This document shows, piece after piece, positions 52,941-63,149 of a stretch of DNA of 64,000 bases. Numbering within the stretch: position 1 is the stretch's first letter; each line of letters opens with the position of its first letter. Origin of the DNA: Isochrysis galbana (lineage: Eukaryota; Haptophyta; Isochrysidales; Isochrysidaceae); assembly GCA_018136815.1 (NCBI GenBank), contig CM030937.1, forward strand, positions 5,818,526-5,882,525, read 5' to 3'. The position numbers and the translations under genes were made by a program. The notes beneath the pieces are model-generated. The model did no database searches and was not told the origin of the DNA. It worked only from the letters and a program-made list of their open reading frames with translations.

Positions 52941-53783
52941 GAAGCGCTGTTTATTGTTAAGGCCGAGTCGTTTAAATTTTTCCTTTAGTCGCTTACCCTC
53001 TACCTCGTCCATACCCTTGATCTCTTCCAACTTTTCCCTTACTTTTCTAGTGTTGTTACCATCCGTTTTACCCATCTTGTCATGCTTTAGTCGAACATCG
53101 GCGTCGCTTATGGTAAGCTCGTCGCCGAACTCTAGCTTGCTCACATTTCGCCATTCTATGTGCTTGTACACTCGTTCATCATTGCAGCTCAGTGGCTTCA
53201 ACAAATCCGGGATCTTGAACATGAGCTTCAGCAACTCCCAACTGTCGAGCCCGGATTGTCGTTGATTGATGCGCCGCTTAGCATCAATGAACTCCCACCA
53301 TCGTTCTTTGTGCTTAAGATCTTGCAAGTTCTTCAGAGCATAGCTAGTGATGTTAGTAGAAATGATGGGAATATAATGATCCTCGATGAGCGCAATGGTC
53401 TTGATGTTAGTGCCCTTGCCGATCTTCGTCAAGTTCTTATCACCTTGAGTGCGCACATGAAGTTGGATCCCATCTACACTATCGTCGAGAATGTACTTGA
53501 TGTTCGTTCGTGAAATCTTACTGCGCATGAACTTGCGCTTGATGCTGTCAATGAGTGCCTCGTCTACGCCCGACTCTTGAAGAGCGTTGATTAGGCATGG
53601 TGTTGTATAATTTTCAGCGCTTGTGTGACGCTCGTAAAGTTGGATCTTCTCGAGTATCGGAAGCGCGTATTCGCGGAATTCCCCGCACCCAATCACGTCG
53701 AAATCGATCCACCACTTCAAAAATTCGCCTCCGGGGCGGGACCACCTACCATTTCGGCTCACTGCACGAATCTCTATCGTCAA
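52899..53783 (-). CDS. N-terminal part of PLV/virophage-type family B DNA polymerase, truncated
   Basis: 294 residues starting 17 bp inside the right TIR. The block CLINALQESGVDEALIDSIK, the basic RKFMRSKISRTNIKYIL, HVRTQGDKNL, then DHYIPIISTNITSYALKNL matches the pattern seen N-terminal to protein-primed or virophage-type polymerases (a Cys-L-I-x-A-L helix, later HYF-like and T-x-YA-x-xN). No exonuclease (DxE) or polymerase (DTD) motif follows; the frame ends at the junction with the oppositely oriented gene. Assignment rests on pattern memory and needs a profile search. Confidence 0.55.
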   Translation of the reverse strand: MTIEIRAVSRNGRWSRPGGEFLKWWIDFDVIGCGEFREYALPILEKIQLYERHTSAENYTTPCLINALQESGVDEALIDSIKRKFMRSKISRTNIKYILDDSVDGIQLHVRTQGDKNLTKIGKGTNIKTIALIEDHYIPIISTNITSYALKNLQDLKHKERWWEFIDAKRRINQRQSGLDSWELLKLMFKIPDLLKPLSCNDERVYKHIEWRNVSKLEFGDELTISDADVRLKHDKMGKTDGNNTRKVREKLEEIKGMDEVEGKRLKEKFKRLGLNNKQRFREVMNSITPRMSL

Positions 53784-53799
53784 TGGACCGCTGGCGCTA

Positions 53800-53887
53800 C
53801 TTCAAGGCGTGCGGGCAGGTGCGCTGAGGGGTGTCGTGATAGTACCGGGCTAGTGGGAGTAGTGGTACTAACGCTCAGTTGTTTTAT
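53800..53887 (-). repeat. Right terminal inverted repeat
   Basis: ACTTCAAGGCGTGCGGGCAG ... CGTGATAGTACCGGGCTAGT ... ACGCTCAGTTGTTTTAT, complementary to 49205-49292. Homology with the solo end at 16.8 kb extends a few bases further (TTATTA), so the last bases may be lost here. Confidence 0.9.
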
Positions 53888-54140
53888 CTGGGCCCTGGTC
53901 TCCCCTGCCTCTCCCTCGCTGGCGCTCCTGGGCCTCAGGGGCCCCCACTCTGCACCTGTCTGCTTGTCGAACAGGGGGGGAGGGGGGGTTGGAGCGATGG
54001 GCTGGCCACGAGGGGCCAGGACGCGCGAATCAGGCGCGCCTGTCAGGGAGAGAGTGGGTCAGCACGGCAGTGGCCTCCTGGCAAGCCATCAGGCATGCCA
54101 GGAGAGTGGGTGGTTCCTCCCCCATGGCAGCACCAAACAA
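53888..54140 (+). repeat. R5 repeat, plus copy 1
   Basis: GGTCTCCCCTGCCTCTCCCT, GGTTGGAGCGATGGGCTGGC, GGCGCGCCTGTCAGGGAGAG, TCCTGGCAAGCCATCAGGC, as at 55470-55725. It abuts the PLV right TIR directly. Confidence 0.75.
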
Positions 54141-54148
54141 AGTTGCTG

Positions 54149-54282
54149 ACAGAGACAAAGGAACCTAGACACAACCCAAACAAACAAAAAGTGACCAGAC
54201 GGACACACAAGACGACAACGACAAATCCAAAAGGCCTGCCCGGACCCCACACTCTGAACCACGCCTCAGGTAGAGCACCGAT
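54149..54282 (+). mobile_element. LINE 3' UTR fragment
   Basis: GGAACCTAGACACAACCCAA, AAACAAAAAGTGACCAGACG, GGCCTGCCCGGACCCCACAC match 16530-16650. The copy stops before the LINE's final 150 bp. Confidence 0.85.
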
Positions 54283-54309
54283 GTGGAAATCAAAGCCTCA
54301 GCTTGGATT

Positions 54310-54432
54310 GTAACGAGATGAGCGAGATGTAACGAGATGGCCTGATGGCCCGACGACGAGATGAACGAGATGGCCTTGATGGCCCGACGAGATGAACGAG
54401 ATGGCCCTGGGGCCCGACGAGATGAACGAGAT
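54310..54432 (+). repeat. Tandem repeat of about 30 bp
   Basis: Four imperfect units with core CGACGAGATGAACGAGATGG and GGCCCGACGAGATGAACGAG. Confidence 0.75.
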
Positions 54433-54594
54433 TTTTCGGGTAACGGAACTGGACGAGGAGTTTCCCCACTAAGCTTGGTCGTAATGCGGTGAAACCGATT
54501 TGCAGACAAGCGGGAAACCGGGGCGGAAGGAACTCGGAAGGAACTGGCAAGGAAGCCGGCAGGAAGGCAGAGGAAATGTCTTGGCAAGGCGACG

Positions 54595-54765
54595 GAGGCA
54601 GGATTTTAACGGTAGACGGAGTGCAGAATTTTAACGGTAGGAAGGCAGGATATTTTAACAGTAGGAAGAGGCAGGATTTTTACCGTAGAAGAAGAGCGTG
54701 GAATTTTTAATGGTAGAAGATGAGTGCGGAATTTAACTGTAGAAGAAGAGCGGAGAGGAGAAGGA
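54595..54765 (+). repeat. Tandem repeat of about 28 bp
   Basis: Six imperfect units built on AGGATTTTAACGGTAG and GAAGAAGAGCG. Confidence 0.75.
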
Positions 54766-54868
54766 GCGGGGCTCGAACTGCAGAGCGCTCCGTCCGGACT
54801 CGAACTCGCGACCCAGAGCAAAAGGTTGGTGGAGGCGGTGGGTTGAACCACTATGCCACGCGAGAGTT
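54760..54868 (-). repeat. tRNA-derived (SINE-like) pol III promoter remnant
   Basis: On the minus strand TGGCATAGTGG matches the A box and GAGTTCGAGTCC the B box, with a second B-like GCAGTTCGAGCCCC 30 bp on. The D stem does not pair and no anticodon arm is convincing, so this is a SINE head or tRNA pseudogene. Confidence 0.45.
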
Positions 54869-55034
54869 TACGTAGCCATAGGGCCGATGGGAAGGGCTGA
54901 GAACCGCCCTATATACTCTGGGTTTTTGTCTCTTCTTTTTCACTTTTCTTCTTCTTTCTTCCTCTGTTTCTTTTTACTGTTTACTGTTTCTCTTTTTACT
55001 GTTATTTCTTTTTTGCCTCTGAGACATCGCGAAT

Positions 55035-55192
55035 GCGACAACCGAGGCCGGACCCCGGAAACCGAAGAAAAAGGAAAGAAGGGGGGCAGGGGAAGAGGTG
55101 GAGGGAGGGAAGATAAGGGCGGTGTAGATAGCGAAGGGGAGCCCCGTGACTAGTAGGTGTGTAGCCCTGAATCTTCAGAAGTTTTTTTTCGC
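55035..55192 (+). mobile_element. LINE 3' terminus, solo
   Basis: CCGAGGCCGGACCCCGGAAA ... GGGCGGTGTAGATAGCGAAG ... CTGAATCTTCAGAAG plus T8, near-identical to 16650-16800. It immediately precedes an R4 repeat. Confidence 0.88.
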
Positions 55193-55194
55193 AT

Positions 55195-55262
55195 GGCAGG
55201 GGAGGAGTGGAGAGAGGGGGGGGCTCGTGCCCCCCCATGGGCGAACTAAGTATAAACTTAGT
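55195..55262 (+). repeat. R4 repeat with terminal palindrome, copy 1
   Basis: GGCAGGGGAGGAGTGGAGAG ... GGGGCTCGTGCCCCCCCATG ... GCG then AACTAAGTATAAACTTAGT. The palindrome has 8-bp arms around ATAA (last base lost here). Confidence 0.8.
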
Positions 55263-55465
55263 CGTGAGGAAACCTGGAATCTAGACTTGACAAACAGGCT
55301 CGAAGGAACGAAACGAGAACTCGAATTCTAGATCGCTAGGGACGAACCCTACCAACCTAGACCTAGATGTACCTGAGCTTCACCGTGTGGCGGCACGGCG
55401 AAGGACCTGGAAATAAGAGCCTGGAAATCGCATCATCTAGGATGAATGCGACAAGGTGAGGCTGG
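55263..55465. other. Spacer, nothing recognised
   Basis: Unique sequence between repeats, no frame or motif supported. Confidence 0.4.
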
Positions 55466-55469
55466 GGCA

Positions 55470-55787
55470 TGGCCCTGACCCCTCCTGCCTCTCCCTCGCT
55501 GGCGTTCCGAGCCCCTGCGGGTCGACTAGCTGGCTGGGGGGTCCTGAACAGGGGGGCCCAGGGGGAGGAGGGGCTGGTCAGAGGGATGGGCTGGCCATGA
55601 CGGGGCAGGGTGGGCGAATCAGGCGTGCCTGTGGGGAGAGGAATGGGTCAGGCCAGGGCAGTGTGCTCCTGGCAAGTCATCGGGCGTGCCAGGAGAGTGA
55701 GTGGTTCCGCCCCCATGGCAGAGGAGGAGTGGAGAGAGAGGGGGGCTCGTGCCCCCCCCTGGGCGAACTAAGTATAAACTTAGTTCT
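55470..55787 (+). repeat. R5 followed by R4 (palindrome copy 2)
   Basis: R5 sequence (55470-55725) runs straight into R4 (55715-55785), ending in the perfect 20-bp palindrome AACTAAGTATAAACTTAGTT at 55766-55785. R5 and R4 may therefore be parts of one longer element. Confidence 0.75.
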
Positions 55788-55789
55788 TG

Positions 55790-56732
55790 GGCCCCCACAA
55801 CAGAACGTAATCAAATAGCGTAATCAAATAATGACAAAAGAGTTAAGTTGGCGCAGTCCTCTTTCGTAGAGGAAAGCACATTCGTTTCTTGATTACTAGT
55901 GTTGTTTGTGAATAACAATCGTTGGTAGAGTATCCCTCTCGAATCCATGAAGTTGGTGCAAGCTTGGAATCGTATGAGACGGGGATCGCTCGGATCTGGC
56001 GTCTAGCCGCAGCCCGGCACCGGTATGCACCCTAAGCACTAGTAGCTAGTAAGTATCGACGGTCAAGGAACACTAACTTCCAAAACGGCAGGAAGACCAT
56101 GGTTGCCGTCCTTTCTCGTCGCGAGACGCCACGCGTCCGTTGATGAGAGCATTGGCCTCTACCCAAGGGTTGCCTTCTGAGCCACCGATGTAGGATGAGC
56201 TCCAATTACCCGTGCGAAGGGGAAAGACAACCTGATATCCAGATTGTGCGGAGCCCTTTAGTGTGTTACCAGCAGATCGAGCAGAATAGCAAAGGTACCA
56301 GAAGAAAAGTTTACCCACAAAATAGTATTTTGATCGAGATTGCGCGTGTGGTGCCATCGTCCCGAAAGCGACCGGCGAACGAGAGCAGCGCATGTGATGC
56401 CATCGCTGAGAAAGCGCTCGGCGAAGGAGAATAGACACGGACGACCATCTTCTCCAAGTCGGGCAGGCAGATAGAGGGCTCAAACGAGGGCACATTAGCG
56501 AAGCAAGATAGATGCGATAATGGTGCAAAAGGCATGTGATGAGCGTCAAAATCGTCAAGGCCCCGTGGGAGAAGGGCGTTCCACAACAACGGGAATAAAA
56601 GGAAACAACATTTCCGTCTCTTCTCCGAGTCGTACACGTCGTCATCCACTGTTTACAAATGGGATCAGTTTTGCGTCGAGGACGGGCGAGAAGGATGTCG
56701 AGAGCATGCTACGTGCGGCATCGATTTGGATG
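55790..56732. other. Intergenic; likely 3' flank of the SPPPP gene
   Basis: 55790-55840 continues the repeat also at 5655. Beyond that, no gene is supported; minus-strand frames lack motifs. Confidence 0.4.
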
Positions 56733-59700
56733 CTACAAGTCTTGGGCTGCTGGTGCCAATGTCGATTCCTCTGCAACGGGAGGCACATCCGACACCTTAG
56801 CCCGAGAAAACGTACCGCCTCCCCCCCTGCGGGCATTCGACGGCGGCACAGGCATTTTGCGGTGGACGACGCCCTCTTCGATTGGGGGCGCGACAATGGG
56901 GCTGGTTGCAGGTGCCTCCTGATGCGTCTCGCCCTTGTCCTTGTTGCGCAGCGCTGCCATCCTCTCCAATGGGTTCGGTCCCATGCGACCACCGATAGCT
57001 TGCTGGACTTTCGATGGGGTGGACTCACTGGGCTCGTCTTGGGAGCCGGAGCGGAATGCCGAACGTGCTGCGATGGCGCGAGCGAGGCGTTCATCGGTTG
57101 CTGCTGGCAAGGCTAGCCGTGGAGGCGGCCGGTGATCGGGCGGCTTTTCCAAGAAGGAACTTCTCCGCTCCACTGCCGTTTCTAAGTCCGTGACGTCCAT
57201 GACGGGTGCTAATTGCGGAGCTGCTCTCACTTTCTTGGCCGGCGGCGGTGGCGGCGGAGCGCGATGCTCCTGCGCAACCGCGAGTCTTGTGGCTGATTTC
57301 AACGGGACAACTGTTGGTGGCACCTTCTTGGCTATCGACGCGGCTGCTTGACCATCGGCAACGTTGGGCTCGGCTGGAGCTCGTGCCAATGTGGACTGCA
57401 CCTCTGTTGGGGAAGCTCGGGCTAGCATGAGCTTTGCACGGAATGCTCTCCGTGCGATCCGGCCCTTCCACACGGCAGCGATTAGAGTCGCAGCACTGTG
57501 TTTCCTTGTAAGCACTTCCGTGAGCTGAAGGGAGGACCGCGTCCTTCCCGTGGGGGCAACGTCCTTCGCCGCCTTCAACTCTTCCGAAACCCGAACCCCA
57601 GAGCTGAACTCGTGTTGCGCCTCGAAGACCGGCTGAACCTCAGGGACACGCGTGCTTGCAAGCAGTTCAAGATTTTCATGCTGCTTTTCCGCCTCCTTCT
57701 CCACCTCGGAGAGCTGCACCCCTGCCGTTGTCGCGCCATCGACCACAAGCTTGCCGCCAAGCTTCAGCAACTCTTGCGCGGTCTCTGGCGCATGGTTGTT
57801 GTGTGCAAACTGCTTCAACGCGGTCATCACATCGGAGGGCATGGAGGGCAACTTCGGCGCATTCGAACTGGAGCCTGCCTCGCCCTCATACTCAGCCTTG
57901 ACGACCGAGCTCAGCATCTTGAACAGCTCATCCTTGGTGGGCTCCCGGCCTGTTTTCTTCTTGAATTCGGCGCGGAGCGCCTTCATCAGCTCTTCCGCCT
58001 TGAGGGGCTCGCCCTCCGGCATCGCGCTTCTGTCACCAAGGATGGATCGCATGTACGCCACTCCGCTCTTGTCGTCCGCAAATTCACCGGTGTGCGCTTC
58101 GTAGTCTGCTCGCGCCGCGGCTAGGACCGCTGGTGGGCAATTGGCCACAGCGAGCTCCATCTTGCCCTTCTGCATGAGGTTAGAGAGGAGCCCCAACTTC
58201 TCGGTCTCGGTCGGGTCACGGCCATGTCGCTTGTAAAATTCTCTAGCAAGAGCGTTTGATAGTGCCTCCGGCAGCCCTCGGCCGTGCGCAACCTTGCGAC
58301 TACGCTTGCGCTGCCTCCGCTTGTACACGCAGAACGCAACGATTCCAATGATGATGATGGTGAGCACGACTGGGAAAGTGATGCTCACGGCGACGGGAAC
58401 GGTGGTGACTCCGAAGGCGATAGCGGGCGAGGGAGCATCCGGCGGGCTTGGCGGCGGCATCGGGGGTACTGGGGGCGACGGTGGGGAGGGGGGGAGGGGG
58501 GGGGGCTTGAAGGACTCGGAGGGGGTGGTGGGTTCGGGGGCGACGGTGGAGATGGAGGCTCATAGTCGACCACGGCCACTACGCCCGTAGGCTGAAAGTC
58601 GTTGGCTGTCCATGCATTTTCCTCATTCCACGGCCCCTCGGACCAACACAATGTGTACGTCGCCGACGTTCCCTCCGAGATGTTTAGCCGAAAGAAGGTG
58701 TGACGTCGCGAGTCTAAAATGCCGCCGTGGGTAGAGTCGAGCGCAGCCGTGCTTGTCGACTCGCACCGGGAGCTCAACGACCATTTGATGATGTCTCCCG
58801 GCCGTGTGGCAGTTGTGAAGGACAGTCCAGTGGGGGATTGCACTAGGGTGCGGCGCGATCGAGCGCCTCCAAGATGGCCGAGGGCTACCCGGATGACCTC
58901 CGGTTCGCCCTCCTGCCCATCCCACAAGCGGCGTCGCGTGCGTAATGACGCTGGGGACGCAGGCGGCAAGCTCGGGGGTGGTAGTGATGGTGACGGCGGG
59001 CTCCCGGGAGGTGGTAGTGGTGGTGGAGTCGCGGGTGGAGGGGCCGACGGTGGGCTCGACGGTGGACTGGGTGGCGGGAGTGGTGGCGACGGTGGTGACG
59101 GTGGCAATGGAGACATCGGCGGCGCGGACGGCGGCAAGGGTGAGGATGGGGGAGGTTGGGATGGAGGCCTTGGCGGAGGGCCTGGCGGCAAGGCCGGAGG
59201 GGGAGGCGGCATCGGTGGTGGTGGCTGAATGATCTCGAGCTCGTACCACTTGTTGTTGTCGACTCGTATTTCGAAGTCGGCTCCTTGAGGCCACCAGTCC
59301 GCGCGATGCAGTTCAATCAAGGGTGGTGGGCTGGGTGGAGTGTTGGGTGGTGAGCTTGGTGGGGAGGGCGGGGAGGGTGGGGAGGGCGGGGGGGGGCTTG
59401 GTGGAGGCGGCGGCGGACGTGAAGGATCGCCAAAGGGAACGTTTGGCGGAGAGGGCGGTGGGCGCGGGGGCGGTGGGGCCGGGGGCGGATTTGGTGGCGG
59501 CGGCGGGGATGGTGGGCTTGGGGGGCTCGGCGGCAGCGATGGCGGCGGTGGCGACGGCGGTGGCGAGGGCGGCGGAGACGGCGGCGGAAGTGATGGAGGA
59601 AGAGAAGGCGGAGAGGGCGGCGGAGAAGGCGGGGGTGGCGAGGGCGGGGGCGGTGAGGGCGGCGGGAGGACTGGTGGAGGATAGGGCGGTGGGGGCGACG

Positions 59701-62649
59701 GCGGCGGCGATGGCGGCGGCGATGGCGGGGGAGCCAAGGGTGGTGGCAAGGGCGGGGGCGCCGAGGGTGGAGGAGGTGGCATTGGCGGGGGGGGGGAGGG
59801 CGGCAATGGCGGGGACGGCGGCGGCGGCGGCGGGGACGGTGGGGGCGGTGAGGGTGGGGGCAAGGGAGGCGGCGAGGGAGGCGGGGGCGAGGGTGGCGGC
59901 GAGGGCGGGGGCGAGGGTGGCGGTGGAGAGGGCGGGGGCGAAGGAGGGGGCGATGGTGGTGGCGGCGAGGGAGGGGGCGACGGTGGTGGCGAGGGTGGGG
60001 GCGGCGAGGGCGGAGGGGACGGCGGAGGCGATGGCGGCGGAGGCGATGGCGGCGGAGGCAAGGGCGGCGGTGGCGATGGCGGTGGCGGCAAGGGAGGTGG
60101 CGAGGGTGGCGGTGGCGAAGGTGGCGGTGGAAAGGGTGGCGGGGGTGACGGCGGCGGCAAGGGAGGTGGGGGTGACGGCGGAGGCGGCAAGGGTGGCGGC
60201 GGCGAGGGCGGCGGCGGCAAGGGCGGCGGCGAGGGCGGCGGCGGCGAGGGCGGCGGCGGCGAGGGCGGCGGCGGCGAGGGCGGCGGCGAGGGCGGCGGTG
60301 AGGGCGGCGGTGGCGAGGGCGGTGGCGAGGGCGGTGGCGAGGGCGGCGGCGGCGAGGGTGGTGGCGAGGGTGGTGGCGAAGGTGGTGGCGGCGAGGGAGG
60401 TGGTGAGGGCGGCGGCGATGGCGGCGGCGGCGATGGCGGCGGCGAAGGTGGCGGCGATGGCGGCGGTGGGGAGGGCGGTGGCGAAGGTGGCGGCGAGGGC
60501 GGCGGTGGAGAGGGTGGCGGCGAGGGCGGCGGCGAGGGCGGTGGCGGCGAGGGTGGCGGCGAGGGTGGCGGCGAGGGCGGCGGTGGAGAGGGCGGCGGCG
60601 AGGGCGGCGGCGAGGGGGGGGAGGTGAAGGCGGTGGAGGGGATGGCGGTGGCGGCGACGGTGGGGGGGGCGATGGCGGCGGAGAGGGCGGCGGGGGAGAG
60701 GGTGGTGGTGAGGGTGGTGGTGAGGGTGGCGGTGGTGATGGCGGTGGTGATGGCGGTGGTGATGGCGGCGGCGGTGACGGCGGGGGCGAGGGTGGGGGGA
60801 GGGCGGCGGTGGCGAGGGCGGCGGGGAGGGCGGCGGGGAGGGCGGTGGCGGCGATGGCGGCGGGGAGGGGGGGGCGATGGCGGTGGTGGCGATGGCGGTG
60901 GCGGAGAGGGTGGTGGCGATGGCGGCGGCGGCGACGGCGACGGGGGCGACAGTGGCGGCGGCGACGGCGGGGGTGGTGAAGGCGGTGGCGGCGATGGCGG
61001 CGGCGGCGACGGTGGGGGTGGCGAGGGCGGCGGCGGTGAGGGCGGCGGCGGCGATGGTGGGGGTGGCGAGGGCGGCGGCGGCGAGGGCGGCGGCGGCGAG
61101 GGCGGCGGCGAAGGCGGCGGCGAGGGTGGTGGCGGAGACGGCGGTGGCGGAGATGGTGGGGGCGATGGTGGCGGCGGCGATGGTGGCGGGGGCGACGGCG
61201 AGGGGGGTGACGGCGGGGGGGGGGAAGGTGGTGGCGGTGATGGCGGAGGGGGCGATGGTGGTGGCGGAGAAGGTGGAGGAGGTGACGATGGGGGAAACGA
61301 AGGCGGAGGAGACGATGGCGGCGGTGGTGAAGGTGGCGGTGGCGATGGCGGCGGCGGAGAAGGCGGTGGTGGTGACGGCGGTGCGGGCGGGGGTGGTGAT
61401 GGCGGAGGCGGTGATGGCGGAGGCGGTGATGGCGGAGGCGGTGAGGGTGGCGGCGGTGAGGGTGGAGGTGGTGAAGGCGGAGGTGGCGAAGGTGGTGGTG
61501 GTGATGGTGGAGGTGGTGAAGGCGGAGGTGGTGAGGGGGGCGGCGGTGATGGTGGAGGCGGTGAAGGTGGCGGCGGTGATGGCGGAGGAGGTGAGGTTGG
61601 CGGCGGGGATGGCGGAGGCGGCGAAGGCGGAGGTGGTGAGGGTGGAGGTGGAGAAGGCGGCGGCGGGGATGGCGGTGGCGGGGATGGCGGAGGCGGGGAA
61701 GGTGGCGGCGGTGATGGCGGCGGGGGGGATGGTGGAGGTGGTGAGGGTGGCGGCGGGGATGGCGGAGGGGGTGAAGGCGGTGGTGGTGAGGGTGGAGGTG
61801 GTGATGGCGGAGGTGGTGACGGTGGCGGCGGGGATGGCGGAGGCGGTGAAGGCGGAGGTGGAGAAGGCGGAGGCGGCGAAGGCGGAGGTGGTGAGGGTGG
61901 AGGTGGAGAAGGTGGTGGTGGTGAAGGCGGAGGTGGTGATGGTGGAGGTGGTGAGGGTGGCGGCGGGGATGGCGGAGGCGGTGAAGGCGGAGGTGGTGAG
62001 GGTGGAGGTGGAGATGGTGGCGGCGGGGATGGCGGTGGCGGTGAAGGCGGAGGTTTGGAAGGTGGAGGTGGAGAAGGTGGCGGTGGGGACGGCGGTGGCG
62101 GTGAAGGTGGTGGTGGTGAAGGTGGTGGTGGTGAAGGCGGTGGTGGTGCAGGTGGTGGTGGTGAAGGCGGAGGTGGTGATGGCGGAGGTGGTGAGGGTGG
62201 CGGCGGGGATGGCGGTGGCGGGGAAGGTGGTGGTGGTGAAGGCGGGGGTGGAGAAGGTGGCGGCGGGGATGGCGGTGGCGGGGAAAGTGGCGGCGGTGAT
62301 GGCGGAGGTGGGGAAGGTGGAGGTGGTGAGGGTGGCGGCGGGGATGGCGGAGGGGGTGAAGGCGGAGGTGGTGAGGGTGGAGGTGGAGAAGGCGGAGGAG
62401 GAGATGGCGGCGGGGGGATAGCGGAGGCGGGGATGGCGGCGGCGGGGATGGTGGGGGTGGTGAGGGTGGACGTGGAGAAGTCGGCGGCGGGGATGGCGGT
62501 GGTGGCGAGGGCGGCGGCGAGGGCGGTGGTGCGGGAGGAGAGGATGGCGGGGGTCTCGGGGGGAAGATCGAGCCTGCTGCTCGTCCGGCACCGGTGAGAA
62601 CGAGAAGGAGGAGTGTATTGGCGTTGGATCCCATCCGTAACCGCTCCAT
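56733..62649 (-). CDS. Giant SPPPP-rod single-pass membrane protein, frames broken at homopolymers
   Basis: The start at 62649 (or 62634) gives a signal peptide (GSNANTLLLLVLTGAGRAAG) followed by Pro-rich sequence. Continuing needs frame changes near 62415, about 60830-60870, about 60612 and about 58490, each at a G-run on the plus strand. The rod has hundreds of SPPPP/SPPP units as in hydroxyproline-rich algal wall proteins. Two folded segments interrupt or follow it (WWPQGADFEIRVDNNKWYEL; then GDIIKWSLSSRCE to YTLCWSEGPWNEENAW). A transmembrane helix (FPVVLTIIIIGIVAFCVY, about 58370-58320) and a basic stop-transfer lead to a 540-residue cytosolic tail. The tail has two related segments (LAREFYKRHGRDPTETE; LRAEFKKKTGREPTKDE) and an IQ-like motif (LIAAVWKGRIARRAF). 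Likely cell-surface scaffold or receptor. Confidence 0.75.
58500..62470 (-). repeat. (SPPPP)n-coding minisatellite, strongly strand-biased
   Basis: About 3.5 kb of GGN-type repeats on the plus strand (units like GGTGGCGGCGGTGAG) encoding SPPPP/SPPP on the minus strand. Extreme G strand asymmetry gives dense G-quadruplex potential. Confidence 0.9.
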
Positions 62650-62754
62650 CCGGCTCAGGTTGCCAATTCCAGCCGTACAGAGCGGCGCTGCTCTGGCGCT
62701 GCAGGCGGCGCGGTGGCCGACGACAGCCCTCGCCCTCCCTGCCCTTTGTCTCTC

Positions 62755-63000
62755 TCTCTCTCTCTCTATTTTTCACTCCCTCTCTCTCTCTCCGTTCTGA
62801 CGTACACCTTGGCCACTCTTCCCCTCCCCCCCCTTCTCTCTCTCTCTTCTCCTTCTTCTTCTCCCATCGTCCCACTCACCCAACGCACACATTCACATGA
62901 CTGCCCGTCAGTATTCTCTCTTCTACTGCCCTCTCGTCTTCCACGAGAGAGAGTGAGCCACCAACGAACTCAGCCAAGAGAACAACCAGCCCAACGCCGC

Positions 63001-63078
<78 letters not shown>

Positions 63079-63080
63079 AG
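62755..63080. repeat. CT-rich 5' flank with (CT)n microsatellite
   Basis: CT runs at about 62751-62795 and an uninterrupted (CT)n of about 70 bases at 63002-63074, between the SPPPP gene start and the next plus-strand frame. Confidence 0.85.
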
Positions 63081-63149
63081 GCCGCCGCCCCCCCTCTCTT
63101 CCACCTTCCGATTCCGTTTCGGTTTTCACTCAAATTCGCCCGAAAGGCC

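Larger units (their letters stand above)
49205..53887. mobile_element. TIR-bounded Polinton-like virus remnant (about 4.7 kb)
   Basis: Terminal inverted repeats (49205-49292 and 53800-53887) match over nearly 90 bp. Between them lie a broken Asp/Asn hydroxylase, a GIY-YIG nuclease, an ssDNA-binding-like protein, a possible structural protein (plus strand) and the N-terminal part of a polymerase starting beside the right TIR (minus strand). The interior is richer in AT than the host DNA. No major capsid protein, packaging ATPase or polymerase catalytic domain is present, so it is an internally deleted, non-autonomous derivative. Confidence 0.75.

Noticed and set aside
52940-53265. Extension of the plus-strand PLV frame to 53265
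   Set aside because: Ser/Leu-rich antisense of the polymerase fragment; coding character ends near 52940.
54760-54868. A functional tRNA gene on the minus strand
   Set aside because: A and B boxes are present but the D stem and acceptor stem do not pair, and a second B-like box follows.
60624-62597. 657-residue plus-strand Gly/Asp/Glu-rich ORF and other long frames over the SPPPP tract
   Set aside because: Complement of the SPPPP-coding repeat; any stop-free repeat in multiples of three opens several frames. The minus strand has the signal peptide, TM helix and folded domains.
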